Part shown: one piece after another, positions 36,645 to 49,418 of the stretch
Numbering within the stretch: position 1 is the first letter of the stretch
Layout of the letters: the number at the start of each line of letters is the position of its first letter
Assembly: GCF_002443255.2 (NCBI RefSeq)
Contig: NW_019211456.1
Span: 23,615,061-23,679,060, forward strand
Length of the DNA stretch: 64,000 nucleotides
Direction: 5' to 3'
Source of the DNA: Varroa destructor
Lineage: Eukaryota; Arthropoda; Arachnida; Mesostigmata; Varroidae
Position numbers and translations under genes: made by a program
The notes under the pieces: generated by a model
Seen by the model: the letters and a program-made list of their open reading frames with translations, nothing else
Databases searched by the model: none
What the model was told of the DNA's origin: nothing

Positions 36645-39600
36645 ATGATTCTCAGAGTGACGAAGCTCTCAAGAAGAAGGCAGATCCTTCGGGCCTTCTC
36701 CAGCGATACTAGAATTAACGCAGGTAATTTTCGTTAGCAGTTGTGGTGTACACGTCTATTCTCAGATTTAGAACTAAATACTAAAGATAATATCACAACG
36801 TATCGTATCAGAATGCAGAATATAGTGCTTTATAGTGTAAATGATTTGTATCCAAACGGCGTTTTCCTATCTATGGCCAAAATCTTACGCAGCCAGTATT
36901 AGCAGATCTAGTTTCTAGCAAATAATATGGGCTACATAAGATTGAAAGCCTTAAAACTTTAATCTTCAGAGAAATGGAATGCAAACAACAGAGCACTTAC
37001 CTATCCATCTTATCAATATATTCCAACTTGAGCCCAATCCAGTAAATCCTCTAGAGCAACAGAATAAAGCACTTCTTCCAAATAACTTCCTTCATTCATA
37101 CAAATTACATTCCTGGATAACACAATAGAATACAATCAAATCGTCCCTCTTAATACCCTACTAATGCTTAATAGTATAATAGAAAGTATCAATAATATGA
37201 TAGATGATGTATGCTTTGTAGCATGAGCCATGTAGCAAACTGTAGGAGAATCAATTATCCAAATTAAAACTCAGTGTCTAAGTCGACGAGGACGACTTTC
37301 GTTGAAGCGAACTCGCAGTATTCTAATAAAGACGGTTTTAATTCGCTAATCGTTTGGAACAAGCCATTGGAAAAATATATGTGTAAAGGTAAGGTTCCGA
37401 GACCTTTAAAAGTTGTTTCGCTAAAATGAACGGCGTTGCTACTACCCTAGCGAGTGATCATCTAACCAGGAAGTCATATGCATACTACGTATGCATTGTA
37501 TATGTGTGTATAGGGTTATGTATTCACGACGCATCAACGCTGCAATGATACACTACATCTAAGTCACATGTACAGCTCTGTGCGCCCAGTTGTACTTCCC
37601 AAATCCTTTGGCCAGTTATGGGCAAAATATCAAAAGGGCGAGGTTTGTATTTATTGCCCCGCTTTAGTCGCTCACGGAGAGTCCACATTCAACAAAGTGT
37701 TAATATAATAGCTGAGGATAAGAAGCTGAGGAAGCCCAGGACTCAACCTTCCCATCGATCGCAACAGCTGGGTTTATTGCACGGTATTACCTGATATGTA
37801 GCGTATGACGTTCAATACTATACAATTCAGTTACATCAAGAGGTAGGGCCCACTGATCGTGCAAAGCGTATTACGCTTATTGTATTAATTGAACATTTTG
37901 AATTGAAAATCATCTTCCCGGCTGATTCACACTTCCACCGAGTGCATCAGTGAATAAATGGCCAGCCAAATAAGCAGATAAAGAGGCATATTAGAATTCT
38001 CATGCCATTTACCAATATCAGGTTCATAGAGCAACAGGTGTCATCGGCACCTGTTAAGGAGACACGCTGAAAAGCTTTCTGTGGTCAAGACTTGATGAAT
38101 ATAACTTAGGCAGTGTTTGGTTCGAATGTGGCAGTATTACCTGCCATTGCACATTCGAAACATTGAAGTTCTCGAAGAAAAAGTTTGATGAATGCACCAT
38201 TCCGCCGAGCTAATCACGTCATGACCACCCCGTTAATGCAGATGAAGTCTTTGCTGAAGCTAAAAGGTCATGAAGCATTTTGGTTCTTCGAGCTTTTGTA
38301 ACCAAACCGAGGCATTTGTCTGAATAACATAACGTTCAAAATATAACGGCAAAAGTAGGATGCCGTTTGTAGGATAATTTGATCTACGGTGTATACGATA
38401 GCCGTGCGCCATCTATCGCAGCTGAAATTTATATATTGGTAACAGGTGATTTTATACAATACGTTAAATAAGGTCTCTGAATGGTATAACATGTCTAACT
38501 TTTTTCGGATGGGTTATCTTGGAGATCTACAAAACCCGATGTCCAGTTTAAAGTATTTAGCACTTAACATAAATCAGTTAAAGCTTACCAACAAATTTTA
38601 TAAAAATTACCAATTTTTACATCACAGATGACTGTAGGCTCCAGCTGCTAGCCGATCAAATTCGTCGGCATGGCCATCTGCGTGCAAGAATTAATCCCTT
38701 TGAAAATGTCAAGACCACACTTCATACGGCGTAAGTTGTATAGCTATGAGTTACCTTTATTGCTTGTCTCTATATTTCTGCTTTATACTTGCTACTCATT
38801 GATTGCATTTTATCAGAACCAAAGTGGAGCCTCCAGCAAAACCAACGATTGAAACATATTAGATGTAGATGTCGGTTTTTAATTACCGTTTTTTCTTTTC
38901 CAAGCTCTCTGGTAGTTGAGGCGCAGTTGTTAGATAACGGCGAAGACTTATTTTCATTATTACGATAGCTTTGTCAGGACAACGAAATTTATACTCACGC
39001 TAGAGACATATACAGGTATAAACGAAATTCACATTATCATTAGAGCTATATGATGAATATTTATATGAAGGTAAGAACAGTGTTTTCAGCATTTCTTGCT
39101 CGTTATTTGTCCGAATCAAAAAACCATCTGAACAATCTGGGATAGGTGTGGTGCGTGTGAAGGAAAGTCTTACATCATCAAGCTAAAACAAGGATCTCCT
39201 TAAGCTAATATTGAACGAGAGTAAATGTTAGATGAGTATATATCAGTGACTTCACTCTAGACGAAACAAATATTTTGGGTCGCTTTAAAGCTTTATGACG
39301 TAAGCAAGAACTCGGTGTCGCAATTTTTTTTAACCCACAAATTCAATTTTAGAGCCCTGAGCCAAAGTTAGATCTTGGGATTGGAATGAAACGATCGCAA
39401 CAAACTTGTGGAGTTCTTCAGCCGCATAACACTTAACCAGCAGCAAACGAAAGACCTGTAAGCAAAAATAGAAAATAAGGATCAGCAAATATTATGCATG
39501 AAGTTAGTGTCTTTCGGTAATTTTACACTTAGTAGTAGAACAGTGATTTCAATGATTACATACAGTTGATCTAACAGTGTTTACCTATTCACAGATCGGC

Positions 39601-42600
39601 AGAGAAGATAACTCCGGAAGAATTTGGTCTTCCTCGAAACGGCCTGCTCGAATATGGGGAACAAACTGGTACAATCGACGAATGGTACAAACGAATGTTA
39701 GCCACGTATACGGGACATGTTGGAGTCGAATTTATGCATCTAGTAAGAAATACGTTATCTCCTTTAGCTTAACTAGAACGCTATTCTTATTTGACCAGCT
39801 AATCATCTGTTACATCCTGTTGATTGTTAATTTTGAACCTAAAAAAGCATTCTGTTAATAAAGGTCGCACGAAAAATACTTTATTTCATTTCAAGAATTT
39901 TCTCGTGTCGTAGGAACGCGAGCGACGAGATTGGTTCATTCGGATGTTAGAACGGGAATCTTTTCTTTCGGCAAAACCGCTTCAACCATTCCAGAAGCAG
40001 GTGTGTTACATCTGTATAAATCAAGCGTAAACATCCTATAAAAACCGCTAGCTTTGTTTTAGCGTAAAGCTTAAACCTTAAATACATGAACTTGAACTAT
40101 CTAAGCGACTCGATGTTTCAACATTTATTTAATTTATTGAAAAAATCTACAGGTTTGCAAAGCACTTCTAGAAAGCCAGACTTTTGACCAATTCGTAGCG
40201 ACAAAATTTGCCACAACTAAACGATACGGCGGTGAGGGAGCTGAAAGCATGAATGCATTTTTCCTTCAGCTTTTCCTGCAGGCCCCTATCTGTAAGTACT
40301 TTATTCATTAATATCGATTTTATCCTAATATTATACAGAATAATGGTAACGATACCGTAAAAATACATCAGTAAAATATTTATGTAATGGGCTGTTGTGA
40401 TCTTGGTTACAAGTTTAGTTCATCATAGCTAATGACTTCTAGCACCGCATACGTCAAGACCTTAGTTCTATGAATTTGTTGAAATAAAACGATTTCATTT
40501 ATAATACAATCTATGATATCTAACAGTTTATTGGTCCTTGAAGCATTAAAGTTTACTGGCATCAGATATCAGTATGAGCAGCATTAAACATAAGTCGGAT
40601 GCTGAATGTAATGAATTAATGTCTGTCATTGTCATTATGTAATATCGCACCTGACATGGGTAAATCCGAGCTGAGTATAGCGGAACAACAGCTCTATATT
40701 CGTACGGGTGGTATTTTCTTGTTTCTGGTCACGACTCAAGTAAGAGCCTGAATTAGACTAATACGGTTGACAACTTTTTTGTGTGCGCCTATAGGCGGCA
40801 TAACGGACATTGTGATCGGTAGTCCGCATCGAGGCCGATTAAACCTCCTCACAGGTTTGCTGCAATTTCCCGCTGAGACCGTCTTCCGCAAAATGCGCGG
40901 TTTGCCTGAATACGAGACATCTAAGTTTCCTAAGGCCAGCGGTGATGTGCTCAGTCATCTATTTACCTCGGTTTCTCTCCAGGTATGGGCACTGGGTTTC
41001 GGAGTGAACTCTTCAAAAATACCCCTGAACCCCTTTTAATAAGCTTTTTCTGGTTCCGGAAATGAAGTTTGTGTGGGAAATGTTTGTGGTTTTCCAGAAC
41101 CTTCTAGGTTTTAGAATTATCAGGCAACATCTATGCTAATATAAAACCGTAAGAAAAAAATGCTTTTGAAGCCGGCGGGCTTTAACTGTATCGAGATAAT
41201 TAGATTAAAGCATGCTAACAAACGTCAGTGAATATTTATATTTCAGTGTATGAAACAGTAAAACAAAAGTATTCCTTTTTAAATTTGAAAATCTATGCTC
41301 TTCAAACGACTTTTCTTTTCTGTAAATATAGTTAGAAATGTAAAAATAAATGATTGACGTAAATGTTCAGACCAGCAAAATATTATAAGCTAGTCGACTA
41401 ATCTGGCTGCAGAGTGATCTTCGAGTGAGTCTTTTGCCGAATCCATCCCATCTGGAAGCTATTAGTCCTGTGGTTGTAGGAAAGGCTCGCGCCCGACTTC
41501 AACAGCTTCTTGGAAACAATAGTTATTCCCAGGTGAGTTAATGCCCTCTTTGAATTATGTTTCCCAGTAAATATCAACGCGAATGGATAGCTATTTTTAG
41601 TTACGTTCAATTATGCCAATTTATAGGTTTGTGACGCACCGAGACACACTAATCCTTGGGTGCTTGCAGTGCAAGTGCACGGCGATGCATCATTCGCTGG
41701 TCAGGGTGTCGTCATGGAAACGCTTCTTCTATCCCGTCTTCCGCATTTCAAGACCGGGGGTTCACTTCATCTTATAGTTAACAATCAGGTATCAGGCAGA
41801 GTAATTGTTCATGGTTACGAAGCATGGTCACCAGAAGCTGCTAACAATAAAAGGAAAGAGTCAGAACCTCGGATTATTTCAAGTGCGCACTAGTAGCACA
41901 TCAATGCCTATTTTTTAAAAGCTTCTGATCATTATTTAATACAGTCTGCACAGATTACGGTAAATCACTGCATTTGAAACACTGAACTATATAATATATA
42001 CGAGTTTATTTTCGATAGTAAAAATAATTTTTCGCGTAGAAGGTTTTATCAAGAATTTTATAAGTTTGAATAAGAATACCTTAACTAATACAGTTTCAGT
42101 AAACGAATACTGCTATGCTGTATTACAATATGCATTACATTAAGTTCGCAAGGACGGAATGCTCATTTTATATCAAAAACAGAGTCCTTTACTGCTGGGA
42201 TGCGGCGAAGGACATAGCTTTAAAATGGTGCAGTCATTTTCATTTTAATCTATTTGCCATGGTCTAAAATTGTCTCTGTAAACCAATCTGATATGGTCGT
42301 AGGTTGGCTACACGACGCCAACGGCGCTTGGAAAATCCTCAAGATATAACTCCGATACCATGAAGGCAGTAGATGCACCTGTGCTTCACGTTAATGGAGA
42401 TCATCCAGAAGCCGTATGCGTCGCTACGCAGCTCGCTCTCAATTACAGGTTCCTATGTATACAGGCCATATAATTCACTAAGTGATGTACATAGTACAAC
42501 TAAACATATTTGTTGGTTATCAAAGATTTTTTCTAAGTGTTGGATAGATAAATGGATTGTGCATGACTAGATGCCATCCTTTTACCTATAAATTGGTCCC

Positions 42601-45600
42601 GCAGCGATATCAAGGCTTGCCTTGTTATATATATATATATATATATATATAGTTAATTGTTTTGGGTCTATTAATACGTTGAGCCTTCATTAAACAGTAA
42701 GTTTTTCTGTCTTTTACAACTGGTACTTTAGACGGCTGGCTTCCAGTACGAAATGAAGGCGTTTTTAAACAGTGGCGAAGGATATCTAATATGAACTGGT
42801 TTGTTAACAACAAATTTATTACCGATAAATCAGCTTGATCTTCGAATTAAAACATTGTTTTTACTAATTTTTTTCGTGGTTGCGGGAACGAAGACAGTCA
42901 CGAATACATAACCGTGACTTTTATTTGATTTTAAAAATACGCGACATAAAGGTGACAGTCTTTCTTTCAGGCAACATTTTGGTGAAGACATCCTTGTGGA
43001 TATGTGGTGCTTTCGGCGGTGGGGTCACAACGAAATGGATGATCCCACATTTACAAATCCAATCATGTATCGAGAGATACATGCGAGGCAGTCAGTACCT
43101 GACATGTATGCACAGAAGCTACAGGTCCGTAACAATAAATTTTCGAGACATGGGCGTAATTAGTTAAAGCGTACACACGTTTTTTTCCAGAGTAGGGCGT
43201 ATAGTTGTTGGTGTTTATCTTTCAGTGGCTATAATTTGATCCAAGGATAAGTCTACAACTCATGATGTCGTGGGAGGCTCACTGCAGTTCTTACTGAACT
43301 AAAATTCGCAGATTTTGATAAAATTAAAACAGTTTCTTTTCCATTGAAGTATTGCATAGCATTTTTAGCTTTAAATTTAGGAAAAAGAGCTTTGCTTGAA
43401 CCAGATCTTCCGTCGAAATATACAAAAACATTCTGATCTCTTTTTCTGTATTATAGGATGAAGGTGTGCTTTCCAAAGACGAAGTCACAGCAATTGTATT
43501 AGAACATAACGCTCGCTTGGCTGAGTCTCTTGCAAAGGCAGACTCGTATGAAAGCCGTAGCCAAACCTTGAAGGGACGCTGGAAAAACATCGTCCCTGCC
43601 CCCCTAGAAGGCCTTATGCGGTTCGATACGGGCTTGCCCATCGAGCTTCTTCAGTACATTGGACTCAAATCCACTGAAGTTCCTCCAAATTTCGTAATTA
43701 CACAAAAAACATAAATATATGTAAAAATTCAGTCAGTTCTAAAACAGCTTTCTTTCTTTACGATTTGCTAGCATGCCATTGTTATTAGAAATTTCTCTTA
43801 GTTAGCTGATTTCAACTTCCAAGTGCTGAGCCTATGTTAAGCGCCTATATACGCTTTCGTCGTTACAGGCAGTGCATCCGCACCTACAGAAGGTTGTAAT
43901 AGCCGAACGTGCCAAGCGTTTTACCGAAGGCAAGCGCTTCGATTGGGCTATGGCAGAACTTCTTAGCTTCGGTTCGCTTCTTTACCAGGTGATTCATCGT
44001 GCTGCACGCAACAGACCACTTATCATAGTTATTAGGTATATATTAGTAAATTGTAGGAACTATCGAGTATACTTTACTTATTACTTAGCTGTCGAATGAG
44101 GATTCAAAAGTAGTGGGATAGGCTCCTAAAAGTATTCGCGTTATCGTTGGGCAATCGATGCGAACGTTTGCGAATATATGCACATCTGTCGTACGATTCA
44201 GGTATATTTTTTGATTTTTCGTTTCTGGCGAGTATGATGTCCATTGAGAATATGAAGTAAGCTTAATTGTTCCATCGAATCTTTTTTATATAGGGCTATA
44301 ACGTGAGAATTAGCGGTCAGGATGTTGGTCGAGGCACGTTTAGTCATCGTCACGCAATGCTGTTTGATAACGAAACCGAAGAAAGACTTATTACGCTCAA
44401 TTCACTACGGCCCGACCAGGGACAGCTCGAGGTAAGCATAGATATTCTAGGTGCAAGAGCACACCGAGCGCGCGCCACCTCTGTTTAAATAAATCTCTTA
44501 TTTTTAATGATAATCTATATTATTAAAGACGTTTAACGTATGCTGAGCATTTAGCTGTAGGATCGTACTTACGCAATAGTTAGATAAGTATATGTCCATT
44601 TCAACAGGTGTATGTGGTCATGCTAGCATTGTAAAAACGCAGTGCTAACGTGCCTTCTGTATACTGTTTACGTTTATTCATTAGGTCGTGAACTCACCAT
44701 TGAGTGAAGAAGCGGTAATGTCGTTCGAATACGGCTTTTCCTTGGAGTCCCCTAACAACTTAGTCATTTGGGAGGCCCAATTCGGTGATTTCCATAACTC
44801 GGCTCAGGTTGAAATTACTTACAACAGATTTGTTTTCAAGCATGCAAAATAATATCTAGCTCATTTAGATATCACCCCAGTGTTTATATTTATTACTGGT
44901 TATACTCACGATAAAGAAGCAGTCGTCGGAGACGCGAAATTCAATACTGTTGTCTAATGATTGTTCCAATCGGCCCATAGGTGTTCTACACGGGTTATTT
45001 ATAAATATTTATTATATATGTAATAAAGCTTATGGTTTTCCTTTCTCGTGTTGCCCTAGGTCGTATTGGACACATTAGTGACCTCTGGTGAGCGAAAATG
45101 GCTCTTGCAATCCGGCATAGTTATTTTGCTACCACACGGATTCGATGGAGCAGGATCAGAGCACTCGTCCTCAAGGATTGAAAGATTTTTACAGGTACAA
45201 AAAACCTTAAAATTACACAAATAATGTAGAATTAATAAGGAACAAAGTAAATCGCCGTTCACCAAACATATTTGACAAGTTTACATTTGCATATCTGCCT
45301 CATTTTTAAGTCCTTGTTAGTAAACGCCATCAAGATCAATTTCGTTGTTTGCAGATTTGCGATAGCAATGAGAAGGGTGTTCCAGATTCAGAGGATGTCA
45401 ACTTCCGCTTCGCGAATCCCACAACAGCAGCGCAGTATTTCCATTTGATTAGGAGACAGATGTTGCCAAATTTCCGCAAGCCACTGATTGTTGCATCACC
45501 GAAGACTGTTCTCCGGCTGCCCGAAGCTTCATCGACACTTGCTGATATGGCGCCAGGTTCGTTGTCAACTAGCAAACTATATAGAACTTTGCTTATACTT

Positions 45601-46433
45601 TGAATTGTTTATTACGTATGATTTGTTTAATGGAATGCACTATTAATATATAACTTCAAGTTAAATTCTTATTATTATTCATTTGTAGTCACTAATCTCA
45701 GATAAAACCTTGTACAAAATATAATCCACATAGCGTATTTTTCTGCTGCTAGCAGTGTGTACACTCTGTTACTGCTACGCTCAGAGTTGGTCGCATCATC
45801 CTCTAACCATATAATTATTTAGATTTCTCTTTCGGCTAAAGAACTGTATTTCTACGCTGTCGATTATTTCAGGCACTAGTTTTCAGCCAGTGCTGGGTGC
45901 CATAGATTGCGTGGACCCAAAATCAGTAAAAAAAGTGGTTCTAGTGTCCGGGAAGCATTATTTCACTCTGGAAGCCAAACGACGGGAATTAAGCCGTAAC
46001 GATATCGCCATTATTCGGCTAGAACAGTTGTGTCCGTTCCCCGTCGCCGATCTTGCCGATGCGTTACGCCCGTTTCGACATGTTAAAAACTTTGTATGGG
46101 CGCAGGAAGAGGGACGCAACATGGGCCCCTGGACATTCGTAGCGACTCGTATAAAGAACTTCCTCAATATAGAGGTACAGAAAGCTCTAGGTAAAAAAAA
46201 AAGAGGTACAAAAAGAACTAGAAAAACGCATTAACCTTGATCGATTAGATTTCAGTATAATATACCAAACTGCTGATTTTGATAACAAATGACAGTCATT
46301 TGTTATCGTTATATTTCAGATGAGTTATTGCGGTCGAGAGTCACTGGGTACTCCTGCAACAGGTGTCGGCGAAAAGCATAAAGCAGAAGCAGCGGCCATT
46401 GTTGACAGTATCTTTATGGACAGCGGCAAATAG
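36645..46433 (+). CDS. DHTKD1: DHTKD1, 2-oxoadipate dehydrogenase E1 component
   Basis: Thiamine-diphosphate-dependent mitochondrial E1 that decarboxylates 2-oxoadipate in lysine/tryptophan breakdown, working with the E2 DLST and E3 DLD. Exons: 36645-36723, 38628-38730, 39355-39457, 39595-39742, 39914-40000, 40153-40291, 40795-40982, 41413-41532, 41627-41788, 42303-42448, 42971-43124, 43457-43693, 43869-43988, 44294-44431, 44685-44807, 45060-45194, 45355-45556, 45873-46174, 46320-46433. Exon 1 encodes a presequence, [20 protein letters not shown], with many Arg and no acidic residues. Conserved motifs in order: [49 protein letters not shown] and LIVNNQ (ThDP/metal site), [80 protein letters not shown]. 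Length is about 932 residues if one excess base in exon 3 is discounted (human about 919). Exon 1 joins exon 2 in phase, but the family's GVYGYRP-type segment was not found. Confidence 0.9.
38033..38055. repeat. Short hairpin in DHTKD1 intron 1
   Basis: Arms AACAGGTG (38033-38040) and CACCTGTT (38048-38055) with a 7-nt loop. Confidence 0.8.
38121..38159. repeat. Bulged hairpin in DHTKD1 intron 1
   Basis: TTCGAATG (38121-38128) pairs with CATTCGAA (38152-38159). TGGCAG (38129-38134) pairs with CTGCCA (38141-38146). There is a 6-nt loop and a 5-nt one-sided bulge. It gives 14 bp of stem, too short for a typical pre-miRNA. Confidence 0.75.
39389..39391 (+). other. Single-base frameshift site in DHTKD1 exon 3
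   Basis: Exon 3 (39355-39457) enters in one frame ([11 protein letters not shown], through the ATG at 39386) and must leave in the +1 frame ([20 protein letters not shown]) to join the next exon. The entry frame hits TAA at 39431-39433, and the exit frame has a TGA at 39387-39389. One extra base within the AAA run here accounts for both. All other exons are intact, and the summed coding length is one more than a multiple of three. Confidence 0.8.
42625..42651. repeat. AT microsatellite in DHTKD1 intron
   Basis: About 27 bp of alternating T and A in the intron between exons 42303-42448 and 42971-43124. Confidence 0.9.
46281..46307. repeat. Perfect 27-bp palindrome before last DHTKD1 exon
   Basis: Arms GATAACAAATGAC (46281-46293) and GTCATTTGTTATC (46295-46307) flank a single A. 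The hairpin ends 10 bp before the AG (46318-46319) of the last splice acceptor, where the branch point and polypyrimidine tract are expected. Confidence 0.95.
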
Positions 46434-46465
46434 GTTACTATTTTTTAGGTTACTATTTGCCGCTG
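46421..46465. repeat. Inverted repeat spanning the DHTKD1 stop codon
   Basis: CAGCGGCAAATAG (46421-46433, the last codons and the stop) is perfectly complementary to CTATTTGCCGCTG (46453-46465), with a 19-nt loop. The loop also holds a direct repeat of AGGTTACTAT (46432-46441 and 46447-46456). The layout suggests a template-switch or quasi-palindrome event that copied the end of the coding sequence into the 3' UTR in reverse. Confidence 0.9.
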
Positions 46466-46564
46466 GACAAGCAAGGACAAGAAGGACTTGCTATATATGA
46501 CATTTTTAGATCACCTCATTTTGACAAGCAACCACCTTGTTCGCATCTTTTTGTACCATAATGT

Positions 46565-46570
46565 AATAAA
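46565..46570 (+). terminator. Poly(A) signal AATAAA of DHTKD1
   Basis: Canonical hexamer 132 bp after the DHTKD1 stop. Confidence 0.55.
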
Positions 46571-46875
46571 AAGAATGTTTCCTGAATGAATCATCTTTAA
46601 TAGTACGCTGCTAATATTTTTTTGTATGTTAGAACTCTGTTAAGGTAAAATATTTATGCAAGAATCAACAACGAAAAAACGAAAGCTAAACATTACTGTA
46701 AAACATTTCAAGAGTGAACATAACTTATGGGCATATAGAAGCATAACTTTATAGGACTGACTTGCCCTGGGGAGATAATAATATGCTGCAATTTTCAGCT
46801 CGCTCTAATTTAGATTGCGATGTTTGAACGTTTTGTTGTCGCACAATGCTTAAAAAATCATAAATTATTTGTCAT

Positions 46876-46906
<31 letters not shown>

Positions 46907-49418
46907 TAGAAAATAAAAATTAGATAAAGTTAGATAGACTTTAATATTGTAGAATCATATCCAAACGCTCAGTATTTGGTTTTACCTCTTACAATGAAAA
47001 CGCTAATTTCGAACTGAGTTTAGAACTTCTAGAAATACTGAACACAATTTTTCCTTTCTTATTTATGAATCCTACTACGTAAGTATATACAAGTGAATGT
47101 CTGTGACAACCTATTTTCAAGCTTAAATCTACAGAAAACCATCCTGATTAAGGGTTTTGCTGATGTCTTGTTAGCAGCAGACTGAGGGTGCGTTCAAATA
47201 TGCATATATCTATATATATATATATTATACTGAATCGATAAATCTGCCCCAAGGAGAAAACTTCTCATTGACAACTTCGTATGTGAACCAACTCACATTG
47301 ATGTCAACAAATACCAAAAACTTCTCGATGGGCGAACCGTTTCGCGAGATTCATCCTTTACCGCTCTTCCAACGGATGGTATAAAGTCCAACGTAAATAG
47401 CAATCCTGGCGTGCCTTTTCTTATCGGCTATAAATAATGATATTGCATCGCCTCTTAGGTTGAATGACGACAGGGTTTTCCTAACACTTGCCCAAATCAC
47501 TAGAGTCACAACACAAGAAGCATTGCTAATCAGTTGTTTCAGATTTGAATTTCAGCATTTTAAAGTAGTAGTTTAACTAAAATTGTTATTAGCGTTGTTT
47601 AATGATGCCCGTATTAATTGACTTGCCCATTTAAGTTCAATGAATATATCCCATAATCATCTATTGTTCGTCTTGTGCAGCAATGTATTCAAAATCCATT
47701 CTGAGCTGAAGCTGAGCGAAGTATAGCCGCTTACAAGGACAAGAGTGAGGAACATCAAGCGCTAGATATAGGGTCAAAACTTATGTGAATGTCATATATA
47801 TAGTAACTCACTTACGTAACGAATTAACGAAAACTGTCTGAAATATATTCTTTCGTGCAGCATTTTTATCCAGTGATTTGTGGATACACATTCAAGTAGA
47901 TAGATTTTTCGAAAAGAGACAAAGACCAAAAACCATTCAAATAAATTTCCGTCAGGATATCAGATTTTGGTTAAAATCTCGATTGTGGATCGTATGTAAC
48001 AAGCTCTGAGACCATTTTTTTGGCGATTCTCGAAGATTTTTGTTTCACACTATTAAAGTATTCATACACAAAACCAAGTGAGAATAAAATGCAGGCAACG
48101 GTTGTTTAAAAATTATATGACCCTGCTCGATCGCCCATAGCCATCCATAGCTTTGTAAACACGCTGACCACTACAGCATTTGAATAAAAGCAGAACAAAT
48201 GTAGCACTAACGTAAGTTTTGAAGCATTGTGTTAATGTATGTCACAAAAACAACGCACTCGCATAGCCTACCCGTCATATCATCGATTAGAACTATTTAA
48301 CTGTGCAAAATCTATTCAATTCACACCCCTCCCGTCAAGGCACAGGGTATTCTTTAACGCGTAAGTTAATGATATTAGTAGACGTCGGTTAAATAAAAAA
48401 ATATCGATTTCTCTAAAATTTTTTAGGGCCAACATCTGAAAAAAAATGATTTTTTTTTCTTTGAATTGCTAAACAAACTGCTCTGTTGTTTATGTCTGAT
48501 CGAAATTACTGGAACTAATCATGGTATGGCTCACATTGCTTAAAGGGGTATCGTATAGGTTAATACGGTTGAGGCTGACTCTATCTTGTCTGGTACATCG
48601 TAAAAATATTCAGATCTGATTTCAGGTTCCCGTTTTGTCCGGATATGTATAATGACAAATGTGAGAAATTGTGTTCATAAGTCAATTTTAATAGTGCTTT
48701 GACGGTAAATAAAACAATGAAGACATTTAAAGTAGAATTTTTCAAACGCGCTTAATCCTTATCTAGGCAAAACTCCACGTAGAAGCTTTCCAATATTTAT
48801 CAGATGTAGTCCATATTTTCGTTAGCGACGTTCCCAAGGAGTTACATGCAAAGAGGGCATGCTTTTATACCAACGCGCATTAAATGACAGCAATTTGAAT
48901 CGTCACGTTTTACCGTGCCCAGTTTAAATGCTCTCTTCCCTTTATGAGTAGGTAGGCAGGCAAGCAAGCAGACATTCCTTGGTCAGTCAGAAGTTGTCGG
49001 AGTTCGAGCCGCGCGTCTGCACCACTCCGTTTTCCCTTTCCACCTTGTGCCTGTCTAGGCTTTCGTGTCTGACATTCAAATAAAGCTCGATTAGGCTGCA
49101 CAAAAGGCCTCTTCTCAATAATTAGGAACAGTTAGTGTAAAAGTCGATTGCAGACTACTGGCTATATCGATCCGGAATCGAAAAATGGACGATTGGCGTC
49201 GTCGCTTAGAGTAGCAGTTTGGCGTCGAAAAATATTTAAGAAATCATTCGCTTTGTATAGGCATTTGTAGGATTTGTGCAGTGTTCCCGGCGTGAGCCTA
49301 GGGCCCTTTGACCTGCGTTTGCACAAAAGTGATGGTGGGCATTTCTCGATAGCGTAGATTTCAGGTTAAGTTTATTGCAAACATTGTCATCGCTGTTTGC
49401 GATAGGCGACTTGCGGCT
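46571..49418. other. Intergenic, DHTKD1 to TADA3 copy 1
   Basis: No gene recognised. It contains AT microsatellites at 46875-46903 and near 47.2 kb. A 63-codon minus-strand ORF (48910-49101) lies close upstream of the TADA3 start and has no recognisable domain. The TADA3 promoter and 5' UTR should lie in about 49.1-49.4 kb. Confidence 0.5.
46875..46903. repeat. AT microsatellite
   Basis: About 29 bp of alternating T and A downstream of DHTKD1. Confidence 0.9.

Noticed and set aside
38121..38159. Hairpin considered as a microRNA precursor
   Set aside because: The stem is only 14 bp with a 5-nt bulge, too short for a canonical precursor.
48910..49101. 63-codon minus-strand ORF upstream of TADA3
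   Set aside because: No recognisable domain; it lies where the TADA3 promoter should be and is probably chance.
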